NCBI GenBank assembly: GCA_022615255.1
Contig: JAKEHC010000031.1
Location: forward strand, 1-17,575
DNA length: 17,575 bases
Direction of reading: 5' to 3'
DNA from: Candidatus Dadabacteria bacterium
GTDB taxonomy: Bacteria; Desulfobacterota_D; UBA1144; Nemesobacterales; CSP1-2
Shown here: piece by piece, positions 7,120 to 14,087 of the stretch
Position numbering within the stretch: the stretch's first letter is position 1
How the letters are laid out: each line of letters opens with the position of its first letter
Program-made: the position numbers and the translations under genes
The notes under the pieces: generated by a model
The model's database searches: none
Seen by the model: the letters and a program-made list of their open reading frames with translations, nothing else
Told to the model about the DNA's origin: nothing

Positions 7120-7235
7120 GTTACGCATTAAATAATACAACAAGCTATAAGGTTTTCGCTGAAAGTGCTCTGTAACGGTTCTAACTCAGCTTAGGTAAAA
7201 TGGCGGTGACAGTTTGAGTTCTTAATAAATAATCA

Positions 7236-7260
7236 AGGTCACGAGTAAGACTCGTGACCT
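7236..7260 (-). terminator. Perfect 10-bp hairpin downstream of the excisionase-like gene
   Basis: AGGTCACGAG and CTCGTGACCT flank a 5-base loop. On the minus strand the hairpin lies about 76 bases past the stop of the HTH gene and is followed by TTGATTATTTATT, T-rich but interrupted. A weak intrinsic terminator is the simplest reading; a protein-binding palindrome is the alternative. Confidence 0.5.
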
Positions 7261-7336
7261 ACTCGGAAAGGGAGTTGATAATATTAGTTTTTGAAAATGA
7301 ATAGCCTTTCTAATATCCGCTTTTATATAAATAAAA

Positions 7337-7552
7337 CTATCTTCTCCCCTTCCTTTTCTTTTCATAATTGCTTTCTCTTTTATTAAAATATTGCCTTAAT
7401 GCCTCGTCGGATACCAACCATTTACCAGCAACCTTTCTGCCTTTAATTTTCCCTTGCCTTATATAGGCTCTTAATGTGCTGCCTGTAACGTCTAATTTCT
7501 TTGATAATTCTTTAAGGTTATAAAGATTCAACCCTGCAATGCTTTTAGGCAT
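7337..7552 (-). CDS. Excisionase-like (HTH_17) DNA-binding protein
   Basis: From ATG at 7552 the product is 71 residues. LYNLKELSKKLDVTGSTLRAY, then IRQGKIKGRKVAGKWLVSDEALRQYF, is a MerR-superfamily winged HTH of the excisionase/AlpA type: a helix pair, the charged GKIKGRKV-GKW wing, and the final helix contacting DNA. Lys/Arg-rich residues end the protein. The longer frame to 7642 is rejected because GGAGGAGGGATAAGGAA immediately precedes the 7552 ATG, while the 30 extra residues have no domain character and no SD. Such proteins bend DNA during phage or plasmid excision or act as small regulators. Here it supports the view of the region as mobile or formerly mobile, although no integrase is present. 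Confidence 0.82.
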   Translation of the reverse strand: MPKSIAGLNLYNLKELSKKLDVTGSTLRAYIRQGKIKGRKVAGKWLVSDEALRQYFNKRESNYEKKRKGRR

Positions 7553-8100
7553 TTCCTTATCCCTCCTCCATACTCGCAAAGAACGTCCTCGCAAATTTAA
7601 CAAAACCCTTAAGCCAAAATCTGTAATCAAGTGCGTTTCCATTTAGTTATTACTGCATCAAATCTTAAAAATAGTTTAACAACAAGCCGAATACTCCATG
7701 CGGTCTCAATTCATCATGAAGCAGTCAATTAATTAACAGCGTGTTGATCAACCTTTTAGTGCCTCACACACTTATCTAGGTTTGCGATGAAATTCTTCTG
7801 CATCTAGTAACTTTTCGTATTTTACTCCTTTTCATTTACGATTTAAAAAGGTATATACAATTGCCATTATCCCATTTCATTGTCCAAGTCAAGAGAATTT
7901 ATAACACTTAAAACGAACGAACAAATATCCATGATTCCGGCAAGGCTCAGCATTCAGCGGGAAGGTGAAAGACCCGCTACTATAATTGCAGGTTTCAATC
8001 TGTCGTATATATCATATAACTACACGATATAGAGAGCTTGCTTCGCACTTCGACGGGGCTCAGGGCTCGAAATGAGAGGATGTTCCGTATCTTATATATG
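7553..8100. other. Intergenic region with a dispersed-repeat fragment
   Basis: About 550 bases without a convincing gene. Bases from about 8037 to 8075 (TTCGCACTTCGACGGGGCTC and following) resemble the CTTCGAC...GCTCAGG dispersed repeats found inside lhr, so a degenerate copy probably lies here. The segment around 7955-7985 (AGCGGGAAGGTGAAAGACCC and following) superficially recalls the core of a cobalamin riboswitch but lacks the other conserved boxes and a plausible target gene. Confidence 0.4.
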
Positions 8101-8616
8101 TCACATAGTACGGTTATCCGGATGAACAATCCTTAGATTATTACGGACTGCGATCCTACCCTTAACCTTGGCGAATACGTGGCTAAGCATCCTGGCAATA
8201 AAGTTTTCATTCGATGAACTGAAGTCTATTTTTATCTCGGTTATCTTCTCAGCTTTAGCCATTATTCCAGCAACTTCCTGAAGACCAATCACACTAACAA
8301 TTATGTCATCAGATTCGTTGGAGTATTTAATTGAATAATAAAATTTAGTCAGGCTTCCACCATGAGCTGGCGGGTGCTTCCATAAGTTGCATGAAGCTGA
8401 TATAAGCCCTTCAATGCCGGCTCTAAAGGCTACGATATCAACTTCCAAACCAGCTTTCCAACTTTCTCTTGCTTCCATATTGTCAATTGTATCATTAAAC
8501 AAGAGCTGATCCTTTATATACTTTAAAAGCTGTTTAGAAGCGTCTTCATATGTTCTCCAGATCTCTTGGGATGAGACAGCTAAGTCGAATTTTCCGAGAT
8601 TGTTTTTTTTCCTCAC
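8101..8616 (-). CDS. Hypothetical 171-residue soluble protein
   Basis: Begins at GTG (8616) with AAGG nine bases upstream. No signal peptide or membrane segment is seen. The N-terminal half is helical with an acidic/hydrophobic pattern (EIWRTYEDASKQLLKYIKDQ). The middle holds a small conserved-looking NLWKHPPAHGG turn. The C-terminal half looks alpha/beta (DDIIVSVIGLQEVAGIMAKA) and ends in a basic stretch (RIAVRNNLRIVHPDNRTM). The family was not recognised. It is in the same orientation as the island genes but separated from them by 500 bases, so it is probably its own transcription unit. Composition is mixed rather than repetitive, which supports a real gene. Confidence 0.6.
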   Translation of the reverse strand: MRKKNNLGKFDLAVSSQEIWRTYEDASKQLLKYIKDQLLFNDTIDNMEARESWKAGLEVDIVAFRAGIEGLISASCNLWKHPPAHGGSLTKFYYSIKYSNESDDIIVSVIGLQEVAGIMAKAEKITEIKIDFSSSNENFIARMLSHVFAKVKGRIAVRNNLRIVHPDNRTM

Positions 8617-8965
8617 CTTGTTGCCTTATGCTCTATATATTATGTACAACGTTTTCTTAATGTTTAATTGTCTATTACCTATCTCTATTATCGTATCGAG
8701 TATCATTTTAGTATATTTATTCTAAAACAACAAGTATCTATTTTGCGTTTACTCTACTATTGCTTACCCATTCAGGTAATCCGGATATCGTTTACTTTGT
8801 GTTTTAAATACATTTGAGGATAATACTTCCTAAATTGTTGAAAAAAAAGGGGGGAATAAAATCCCATCTAGCCCCCTCTGTAAGATGGAAGAACTTATTA
8901 GAGCTCCTTTTGTAGAAAGTGTTTAGATCGAAAGGTTGTACGAGGTATAAACAAACGGTTTTTAG
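8617..8965. other. Intergenic region at the right edge of the accessory island
   Basis: About 350 bases without an ORF. It holds the terminator at 8841-8880 and otherwise AT-rich sequence, presumably including the promoter of the 171-residue protein gene. Composition becomes visibly less AT-rich to the right of this point, so an island boundary may lie here or a little to the right. No flanking direct repeat was identified. Confidence 0.4.
8841..8880 (-). terminator. Intrinsic terminator after the coiled-coil protein gene
   Basis: On the minus strand AGAGGGGG and CCCCCC can pair across about 17 bases and are followed at once by eight Ts (the A-run at 8841-8848). An alternative stem CCATCT/AGATGG overlaps it. 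The site lies about 85-125 bases beyond the stop at 8966, the expected place for the end of that transcript. Confidence 0.65.
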
Positions 8966-9424
8966 TTAGGGCTTTTTGTCGGGCAAACCACTAATACGCC
9001 TTAAAGCCTTTAGCTCTTCATAGGCTTCTGCGATCCTATACTTCATGCTCTCTATTTTTGCATTTATCTTCTGCATAAGCTCATTTTTTTTTGAAATATT
9101 CTCTGAAACCTCGTGAGAGCTATCTAGACTGGAATTCTCTCTAGCAGCTCTAACGGAGACATCCAAGGGATAAAATAGGTCGTATTCCTGATCTGGAATA
9201 AAATTATCTAGATAGAGATAAGCCTCCTCCAATATGCTGCGTCTTTCCGGAGACATTTCCCTAAGAAGAAGTTGAGCTATGGCGTGTCTTATCACAGCCT
9301 TGGGAAAGGGGAGCAGTGATTCCGGCAGGGCTGATGACACAAGGGCTAATGGCTCAATGTCTTGCCGCTCTAATACGCCCCCGAAGGCAATAACAATGTC
9401 ACGAAATTCTTTATTCTCGTCCAT
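8966..9424 (-). CDS. Hypothetical protein with C-terminal coiled coil
   Basis: This is a 152-residue soluble protein of unknown function. Residues about 1-95 are compact and mixed (DIVIAFGGVLERQ, LPFPKAVIRHAIAQLLLREM, then LYLDNFIPDQEYDLFYPLD). Residues about 108-145 form a heptad-rich, highly charged helix (ISKKNELMQKINAKIESMKY and following), a likely coiled coil for oligomerisation. It follows the split-barrel protein gene on the same strand by 73 bases but has its own TATAAT at 9437-9442, so it may be transcribed separately. GGCGG directly abuts the ATG, too close for a normal SD, and the predicted leader is only about five bases. No family recognised. Confidence 0.65.
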   Translation of the reverse strand: MDENKEFRDIVIAFGGVLERQDIEPLALVSSALPESLLPFPKAVIRHAIAQLLLREMSPERRSILEEAYLYLDNFIPDQEYDLFYPLDVSVRAARENSSLDSSHEVSENISKKNELMQKINAKIESMKYRIAEAYEELKALRRISGLPDKKP

Positions 9425-9436
9425 CCGCCTGATCTA

Positions 9437-9442
9437 ATTATA
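9437..9442 (-). promoter_or_regulatory. Perfect TATAAT close to the coiled-coil gene start
   Basis: The minus strand reads TATAAT at 9442-9437, twelve bases before the ATG at 9424. It would give a leader of about five bases. No good -35 is seen 16-18 bases upstream. Confidence 0.4.
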
Positions 9443-9497
9443 AAACAAAAGGGTACGAACTATATCTTAAATAATCCTAGAGCTCAGTTCTAGCAGA

Positions 9498-9902
9498 TTA
9501 TTCATCACCTGTGGTAAAAATGTGATCTGGGATAATCTTAGCAATGACCCTTTGCTCACCGGGAGTGCGGTGAGGATATTTGTCTACGCCTAGATATTTC
9601 TTTGCCAGGCTGTCAATATGCTTATCTGCGCCCTCGTGTGTCATCTCTACAACACGGCCTCTGATCATAACCTGCTGGTAAGGGTTTTCTGAATTCACAA
9701 TTGTCAGCGCGACCCTTGGGTTTCTTCTCATGTTATAGGTTTTAACCCGTCCCTCTGCAGTATTAATGATAAGATATTTTTCGTCCGAATCAATCCATGT
9801 AATACTTACCTGAGGCGACCCGTCCGGCATAAGCGTCGCGATAGAGGCGAAATTCCTTCCCTCTTTGGTGAGCTTTTTGGCAAGCCTAGTCAATTCAGCC
9901 AT
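9498..9902 (-). CDS. PPOX-class FMN/F420-binding split-barrel oxidoreductase
   Basis: This 134-residue protein matches the pyridoxamine-5'-phosphate-oxidase-like split-barrel fold. The order is RNFASIATLMPDGSPQVSITWIDSD (strand pair and GxPxVSxxW motif), YLIINTAEGRVKTYNMRRNP (the flavin phosphate-binding T-x-x-GR-K-x-NMRRNPRVALTI motif), then MIRGRVVEMT. This arrangement is typical of the small PPOX-class F420-dependent group, which uses F420 or FMN to reduce unknown substrates. True PdxH proteins are longer and have a different C-terminus. The start has a strong SD (AAGGAGGGAG). The divergent uvrC lies 310 bases away, with a 10-bp tandem repeat between, close to this gene's promoter side. 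Confidence 0.88.
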   Translation of the reverse strand: MAELTRLAKKLTKEGRNFASIATLMPDGSPQVSITWIDSDEKYLIINTAEGRVKTYNMRRNPRVALTIVNSENPYQQVMIRGRVVEMTHEGADKHIDSLAKKYLGVDKYPHRTPGEQRVIAKIIPDHIFTTGDE

Positions 9903-9960
9903 TTCTCCCTCCTTAATTTATCAATGAATAAGCAATAATAGATTAGGGTCTACTATGTTG

Positions 9961-10020
9961 AGCCACTTTAAGCCACTTTATGGCATTTTATGTCACTTTA
10001 TACCACTTTAAACCACTCAA
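9961..10020. repeat. Six tandem 10-bp units, helically phased
   Basis: Bases 9961-10020 are six consecutive 10-mers: AGCCACTTTA twice, TGGCATTTTA, TGTCACTTTA, TACCACTTTA and AACCACTCAA. The consensus is WRCCACTTTA. A 10-bp unit puts each copy on the same face of the helix, with A/T runs in phase, so the region may be bent or bind a protein array. It ends about 58 bases upstream of the split-barrel gene's ATG, next to that gene's probable -35 region, and about 155 bases from the uvrC promoter. Confidence 0.85.
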
Positions 10021-10077
10021 TTCAACAGGGATGGTTGGCATAGAATGAGGTGTAAAATCTCCATGGCTCAGCTTTAC

Positions 10078-10158
10078 AGAAGGAGGGTATTAATGAAAAT
10101 TCTTTTTAACCCCCCTCTTTCCAGGGTGGGAGAATAGAATCGGGACTACAAAGTCCCG
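10078..10158 (+). other. Possible short leader ORF and hairpin upstream of uvrC
   Basis: AGAAGGAGGG is followed by five bases and ATG at 10093, which opens a 14-codon frame (MKILFNPPLSRVGE) ending at TAG 10135-10137. Three bases later CGGGACT/AGTCCCG form a 7-bp hairpin with a 4-base loop (10141-10158). The arrangement resembles a leader-peptide region. However, the CCCCCCTCTTTCC...GGGTGGG part also looks like a dispersed hairpin repeat, and the proposed uvrC promoter lies downstream of it. Low confidence that the peptide is made. Confidence 0.3.
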
Positions 10159-10176
10159 TCGATCCTCATTACTAAA

Positions 10177-10206
10177 TTGGATAAGTAAATTATCACTATA
10201 TACAAT
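10177..10206 (+). promoter_or_regulatory. uvrC promoter predicting a leaderless mRNA
   Basis: TTGGAT (10177-10182), 18 bases, TACAAT (10201-10206). The usual 6-7 base distance to the transcription start puts the first base at or next to the A of the ATG at 10213. No SD precedes the ATG, consistent with leaderless translation. Confidence 0.5.
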
Positions 10207-10212
10207 ATTTAT

Positions 10213-12051
10213 ATGGACGTTATCAAGAAAGAGTTATTAGAGTCGCTTCCTAGTTCTCCTGGCGTATATCTATTAAAGGATAGGAAGGGAAGGTCTCTTT
10301 ATATAGGAAAGGCAAAAAATATAAGGATTCGACTCCGTTCATATTTTATTCGGAACGGGGGAAAGGATGAGAGGCCCCAAATTCCTTATTTAATGCAGGA
10401 GATATGCGATTTAGACTACTTCGTAACACAAAACGAGCGCGACGCACTTCTGCTCGAGAACTCATTAATAAAGCAAAAAAAACCTAAATACAATATCCGT
10501 TTGAAGGATGATAAAAATTACGCCTCATTAAGACTTGATCTGAGAGAGAGGTTCCCCAGGCTTACCTATACAAGACGCGTCCTAAGGGACGGGGCTATGT
10601 ACTATGGTCCCTTTGCGTCAGGGCAAGCCTTGAGACAAACAAAGAGGCTTATTCATAAAATCTTCCCCATAAGGGACTGCACGGATGAAAAATTCAAGCG
10701 CCATTCAACAAGACCGTGTCTTAATTACTATATGAAGCTTTGCCTTGGGCCCTGCGCCGGGAAGGTTGACAAGGGGAAATATGGAGAGGTCGTCGAGCAG
10801 ACAAGGGTGTTTCTCAAGGGCGAGAGGAAGGAGATAATAAGACTTCTACGTACAAATATGAATAAAGCCTCGGATGAGCTGAGATACGAGGATGCGGCTC
10901 ACTATAGAGACCAGATCGAGCTGCTTGAGAGGCATCTGGGTGTAGACCTGCATATATCATCAAGCCTGATGGATAAGGACATAGTGGGATTTTATAGAAA
11001 CACCCAGTCTGTAGAGTTCGAGGTCCTATTTTCAAGGGGCGGAGCGATAATTGATATGGCTGAATATTCTTTCAACAACGCCACGTGGGATGACGAGGAG
11101 ATAATCGGGGAATTTATCGGACAGCTATACGGAGGCGAGAGATTTATACCGCAGGAGATAATCATTCCTCTACGATTCGAAGGTGTTGAGGCGTTAGGTG
11201 AATGGCTTTCTGAAAAGCGTGGGAAGAAGATAAGTATAACCGTCCCTAAGCGAGGTGCAAATTTAAAGCTGCTTGAACTTGCGAGCCGAAATGCCGAGGA
11301 AAGCTTCAGGAGGAGGTCAACTGAAAAGCAAAAAGAGCTATCTCTACTCAGGAGGGTAAAGGATTCACTCTCTCTTTCTAAGCTTCCCATTAGTGTCGAA
11401 TGCTTTGACATATCGAATATACAGGGGAATATCGCCGTAGCATCAATGGTAAGGTTTGAAGATGGTAAGCCGGCAACGGGCAGGTACAGAAGGTATAAGA
11501 TAAAAACGGTTTTTGGGGCAAATGACTATGCAATGATATATGAGGTGCTTCAAAGAAGGCTTAGAAGAGCGGAAGAGGAGGATTGGGAGCTCCCGAATCT
11601 GATCCTGATTGACGGTGGGAAGGGACAACTAAACATAGCTTATCAGGTGTTAACTGAACTTGAATTCCTACACAATGTTGATCTGGCATCAATAGCCAAA
11701 GGTAGGGAGGAGGGAGAGAGCGATAAGATTTATATACCCGGAAGAAAGAATCCAATACCACTCAATAAAAATTCTCAAGAACTCCTTTTTCTAATGCGAG
11801 TGCGCGACGAGGCGCATAGATTTGCAATTACCTATCATAAAAAGCTAAGAGCCAAAAAGGCGTTTGAGTCGGAGCTGGATCTCATAAGAGGCGTTGGAAA
11901 AAGGCGGAGGAAAATACTACTAAAGCACTTTGGCAGTATGTCGGGTATAAGAAAAGCGTCGGTTGAGGAGATTTCATCTGTTCCTGGAATGAATAGGAGG
12001 ATTGCGGAAGAGATAAAGAGGTATCTTTTGGGACAAGGTCAACTATCATGA
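10213..12051 (+). CDS. uvrC: Excinuclease ABC subunit C
   Basis: At 612 residues this is a full-length UvrC, the nuclease that makes both cuts around bulky lesions in UvrB-DNA complexes. The GIY-YIG domain for the 3' cut is residues 14-95 (G17-V-Y19, Y30-I-G32, E82 of LLLENSLIK). Cysteines C156, C169, C177 and C181 match the four that hold the UvrC iron-sulfur cluster. The UVR helix pair that contacts UvrB is about 205-240. The RNase H-like domain for the 5' cut contains FDISNIQG (D399) and LIDGGKGQL (D467), with a family-typical HR-AITYH near 540. Tandem helix-hairpin-helix motifs (LDLIRGVGKRRRKILLKHFG and SVPGMNRRIAEEI) finish the protein. The start at 10213 is fixed by the family N-terminus; no SD is present. 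It appears monocistronic. Confidence 0.98.
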   Translation: MDVIKKELLESLPSSPGVYLLKDRKGRSLYIGKAKNIRIRLRSYFIRNGGKDERPQIPYLMQEICDLDYFVTQNERDALLLENSLIKQKKPKYNIRLKDDKNYASLRLDLRERFPRLTYTRRVLRDGAMYYGPFASGQALRQTKRLIHKIFPIRDCTDEKFKRHSTRPCLNYYMKLCLGPCAGKVDKGKYGEVVEQTRVFLKGERKEIIRLLRTNMNKASDELRYEDAAHYRDQIELLERHLGVDLHISSSLMDKDIVGFYRNTQSVEFEVLFSRGGAIIDMAEYSFNNATWDDEEIIGEFIGQLYGGERFIPQEIIIPLRFEGVEALGEWLSEKRGKKISITVPKRGANLKLLELASRNAEESFRRRSTEKQKELSLLRRVKDSLSLSKLPISVECFDISNIQGNIAVASMVRFEDGKPATGRYRRYKIKTVFGANDYAMIYEVLQRRLRRAEEEDWELPNLILIDGGKGQLNIAYQVLTELEFLHNVDLASIAKGREEGESDKIYIPGRKNPIPLNKNSQELLFLMRVRDEAHRFAITYHKKLRAKKAFESELDLIRGVGKRRRKILLKHFGSMSGIRKASVEEISSVPGMNRRIAEEIKRYLLGQGQLS

Positions 12052-12493
12052 AGGGTTTTCACTTCAGCAGGTCGGCGAAGGATTTAATTAATGTAATGGG
12101 CGATAAAAAAGAAAGCACAGACAAGCCTGCACATATAAAATCTTTGTGAAAGGACGGGATGCAACGCGCTCCTACAATATGGATTCATGTGGGATGACAT
12201 ATTTATTGTCCTTATTCTAAGACTTCATTCGTCATATAGTAGGAGTGTATACACCTAACTTAGATAGGATTTACCATGGTTTTACATGAAATCTTGACGC
12301 TGATAAATACATTATTTATATTCCTTAATATTTAGGGTATATACACCTATTATAGTATTTGAATAAGGATTTTATAAATATGAAACAAAACAGATTCTTC
12401 GCTTCGCTCAGAATGACAAGAATATGTGTTTAAAATTCGATGGGTGGGCACGATGTATCGCGCCCCTACATTTAAACTAAGGAGGGTAAAACA
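12052..12493. other. Intergenic region built largely from dispersed repeats
   Basis: 440 bases between uvrC and the exported-protein gene contain three short dispersed-repeat units. They are 12152-12175 (GGACGGGATGCAACGCGCTC...), 12391-12420 (CAGATTCTTCGCTTCGCTCA..., a word very common between genes in uncultivated bacterial genomes) and 12443-12469 (GTGGGCACGATGTATCGCGC...). GTATACACCTA-type sequence occurs at about 12247 and 12338. No ORF is credible; the minus-strand frame at 12350-12580 is read through the repeat. Confidence 0.55.
12391..12420. repeat. Dispersed GATTCTTCGCTTCGCTCAGAATGACA-type repeat unit
   Basis: The unit carries TTCTTCGCTTCGCTCAGAAT, with imperfect internal symmetry (ATTCT...AGAAT). 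From memory, the same word is a frequent intergenic repeat in several uncultivated phyla. Its function is unknown. Confidence 0.6.
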
Positions 12494-13027
12494 ATGAGGT
12501 TCTTTATAAATACAATTTTTGTAATCGTATGCTTGTTTTTCGTCGGCACATTCATTGCAAGCTCTGATGACACAGAACATATGAAACAGCCGTACACTGG
12601 TTCTAAGGAGTTCGAGCGCTTGAAGACCCTAGTCGGCACATGGGAGGGTACATCCTCTGAAAAGGGCTACGAAAAGGTAACTGTGAAATACGAAATAACG
12701 GCTGGAGGCAGTGCCATAGTAGAAACCCTTTTCCCAGGCACACCTCATGAGATGGTCTCGGTTTATTACGACAATGGGAAAAAGCTTGGAATGACGCATT
12801 ACTGCATGCTTGGGAACCAGCCCCAAATGGAGCTCAAGAGCGCTAACAGTAATAAGATTGATCTTGTATTTACAGGTGGAACCAACGTTGATCCGAAAAA
12901 AGCTCCGCATATGCACGAATTGAATATTTCATTCGTAGATAAGGATAACATCGTTGAAGAGTGGACCTTCTATGAGAACGGTCAAAAAAAGGATGTAACC
13001 ATCTTCAAGCTCAGACGAGTAAGCTAA
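12494..13027 (+). CDS. Exported beta-barrel-like protein with GTWEG motif (DUF1579-like)
   Basis: This 177-residue protein starts with a signal peptide: MRFF, then a hydrophobic core INTIFVIVCLFFVGTFIA and a likely cleavage near ASS-DD (about residue 24). The mature part begins FERLKTLVGTWEGTS, a pattern shared with DUF1579 and nitrobindin/THAP4-type ten-stranded barrels. It continues with alternating strands (KVTVKYEITAGGSAIVETLF, MVSVYYDNGKKLGMTHYCML, NIVEEWTFYENGQKKDVTIF), which suits a small ligand-binding barrel in the periplasm. The ligand is unknown. A histidine in GMTHYC and another in HMHELN could bind heme or metal, but this is speculative. The start has a strong SD (AAGGAGGG, seven bases before ATG). 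It stands alone between repeat-rich spacers. Confidence 0.85.
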   Translation: MRFFINTIFVIVCLFFVGTFIASSDDTEHMKQPYTGSKEFERLKTLVGTWEGTSSEKGYEKVTVKYEITAGGSAIVETLFPGTPHEMVSVYYDNGKKLGMTHYCMLGNQPQMELKSANSNKIDLVFTGGTNVDPKKAPHMHELNISFVDKDNIVEEWTFYENGQKKDVTIFKLRRVS

Positions 13028-13043
13028 ATTTAGAGAGAAATCG

Positions 13044-13233
13044 GTAGAGACGCATTGCAATGCGTCTCTACAAAGGTTTGATGATGTTTTAGATTTAGAC
13101 GATCCGTCGGATCGTCTCTACGTCATTATGCCGACGCATTACAGACACGCCATGGCGTGTCTCTACGTTATTACGATAGTTCAATAATAATTGAGAATCC
13201 AAATCATGGAGACGCCATGAATGGCGTCTCTAC
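13044..13233. repeat. Cluster of four small dispersed palindromes
   Basis: Four short palindromes sharing GAGACG/CGTCTC-type ends with variable centres lie here. The first, 13044-13071, is a perfect 28-bp palindrome (GTAGAGACGCATTG and its complement). The others are 13097-13120 (AGACGATCCG...), 13143-13166 (AGACACGCCA...) and 13209-13233 (GAGACGCCAT...). The outer part is conserved while the centre changes with compensation on both arms, as expected if the folded form matters. They occupy the 333-base gap between the exported protein and the first Ogg2 gene. Similar GTAGAGACGC palindromes are known as small dispersed repeats in cyanobacteria and other phyla. Confidence 0.85.
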
Positions 13234-13346
13234 AAATAGTGTCGCGCCAGCGATGCTGCTACGAGAATACTTACTAGACTTTTTATGATTATGACAACCA
13301 ATTATAATTACATTAGTATTTTTCTCCTGCTCTATAGATATCTTTG

Positions 13347-13352
13347 TATAAT
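13347..13352 (+). promoter_or_regulatory. Perfect TATAAT eight bases before the first Ogg2 start
   Basis: TATAAT at 13347-13352 precedes the ATG at 13361 by eight bases, so transcription should begin at or one base before the start codon. There is no SD and only a weak -35 region. A leaderless mRNA is predicted. Confidence 0.5.
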
Positions 13353-13360
13353 TTCATCAG

Positions 13361-14011
13361 ATGGCTAATAAATCCTTTAAAAGGCTTGAGTTCAGTTATA
13401 AAGAAAAGAGGAATTTAATCAGGGCTCGACTCAAGGAGTTCAGGGGTATCCTTGAGAGCGGGGATGATAAAAGAATCTTTGAGGAGCTTGCCTTCTGTAT
13501 ACTGACTGCCGGCGCAAGCGCAAGAATGGGTATTAGGTCAATTGATGCCATCAGAGATATCCTCTTTGACGCAGGAGCGAGAGAACTCGGTTATAGACTT
13601 CAACATATTCATCGCTTTCCAAACAGCAGGGCGCGTTATATAGTGCACACAAGGAATCATCTGGAGAGAGAGTTTGGTTTTAAATTGAAGGATTTAATAC
13701 TGGGATTTGAGCATCCTCTGGATAGGAGGGATTTTCTTGCCCAGTATAAGGATATTAAGGGTATAGGATATAAAGAGGCAAGTCATTTTCTTAGAAACAT
13801 CGGGTTCTCAGGATATGGGATCCTTGATAAACATGTATTACGATGCCTATATGAGCTTAGGTTAATAAGGAGCCCGAAGTCGCCAACTACAAGAAAGAGA
13901 TACATAAGGATAGAAAATAAGTTGAAAAATCTAGCAACCCTTCTAAAAATAGATTTTGATGAGCTGGATCTCCTTTTATGGAGTGAGAAGACGGGAGAGA
14001 TATTGAAATAA
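13361..14011 (+). CDS. Ogg2-type 8-oxoguanine DNA glycosylase/AP lyase (active copy)
   Basis: This 216-residue helix-hairpin-helix glycosylase is of the Ogg2 family known from Methanocaldococcus and Thermotoga. It removes 8-oxoguanine and nicks the abasic site by beta-elimination in base excision repair. The N-terminal ELAFCILTA and the HhH KGIGYKEASHFLRNIGF are family hallmarks. K138 in GIGYK aligns with the Schiff-base lysine (K249 in human OGG1), and D156 in ILDKH aligns with the catalytic aspartate (D268). The C-terminal DELDLLLWSEKTGEILK ends in lysine, which I recall as the residue contacting 8-oxoguanine in archaeal Ogg2. Length matches the family. A paralogue follows 76 bases downstream with its own -10 box. 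Both are downstream of uvrC, in a repair-rich segment. Confidence 0.95.
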   Translation: MANKSFKRLEFSYKEKRNLIRARLKEFRGILESGDDKRIFEELAFCILTAGASARMGIRSIDAIRDILFDAGARELGYRLQHIHRFPNSRARYIVHTRNHLEREFGFKLKDLILGFEHPLDRRDFLAQYKDIKGIGYKEASHFLRNIGFSGYGILDKHVLRCLYELRLIRSPKSPTTRKRYIRIENKLKNLATLLKIDFDELDLLLWSEKTGEILK

Positions 14012-14029
14012 TGGGCACTCCTACCTACA

Positions 14030-14057
14030 GTAGAGACGCAAAATTTTACGCCGCTAC
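14030..14057. repeat. Degenerate GTAGAGACGC palindrome between the Ogg2 genes
   Basis: GTAGAGACGC, an AAAATTTT centre and a diverged right arm ending CGCTAC span 28 bases. It lies between the two paralogues and ends 18 bases before the TATAAT of the second, so it provides or overlaps that promoter's -35 position. Confidence 0.6.
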
Positions 14058-14075
14058 AAATATATATACCACCGG

Positions 14076-14081
14076 TATAAT
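14076..14081 (+). promoter_or_regulatory. Perfect TATAAT six bases before the second Ogg2 start
   Basis: TATAAT at 14076-14081 is six bases from the ATG at 14088, predicting transcription to start on the A of the start codon. There is no SD, and the -35 region lies in the flank of a dispersed palindrome. Confidence 0.5.
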
Positions 14082-14087
14082 GTCCCA

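Larger units (their letters stand above)
5767..7336. other. 1.57-kb gene-free AT-rich stretch
   Basis: No credible gene was found on either strand. A 64-codon frame at 6235-6429 has no SD and AT-driven composition. Plus-strand readings near 6050-6140 look like short fragments only. Visible structures are a GC-rich patch at about 6190-6290 (GGGTGGGGCTCCCC and following) that differs from its surroundings, an imperfect hairpin at about 6531-6552 (ACCATGTAG/CTATGGT), a small CTCCC/GGGAG hairpin near 6320-6345, the operator-like repeat at 7091-7119 and the hairpin at 7236-7260. It may be the remains of deleted genes, or a non-coding site such as an origin. Confidence 0.5.

Noticed and set aside
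7950..7990. Cobalamin-riboswitch-like core (GGGAAGGTGAAAGACCCGCT region)
   Set aside because: The fragment resembles part of the B12 element, but the other conserved boxes are missing, and no gene on the same strand follows that could be controlled.
1200..8970. Complete integrative element with attachment sites
   Set aside because: No integrase, no tRNA gene and no flanking direct repeat could be found by eye, so ends are not claimed.
13044..13233. Intrinsic terminators for the exported-protein gene
   Set aside because: The palindromes have no T-runs, recur inside coding sequence elsewhere, and share a conserved sequence, so they are dispersed repeats even if one happens to stop transcription.
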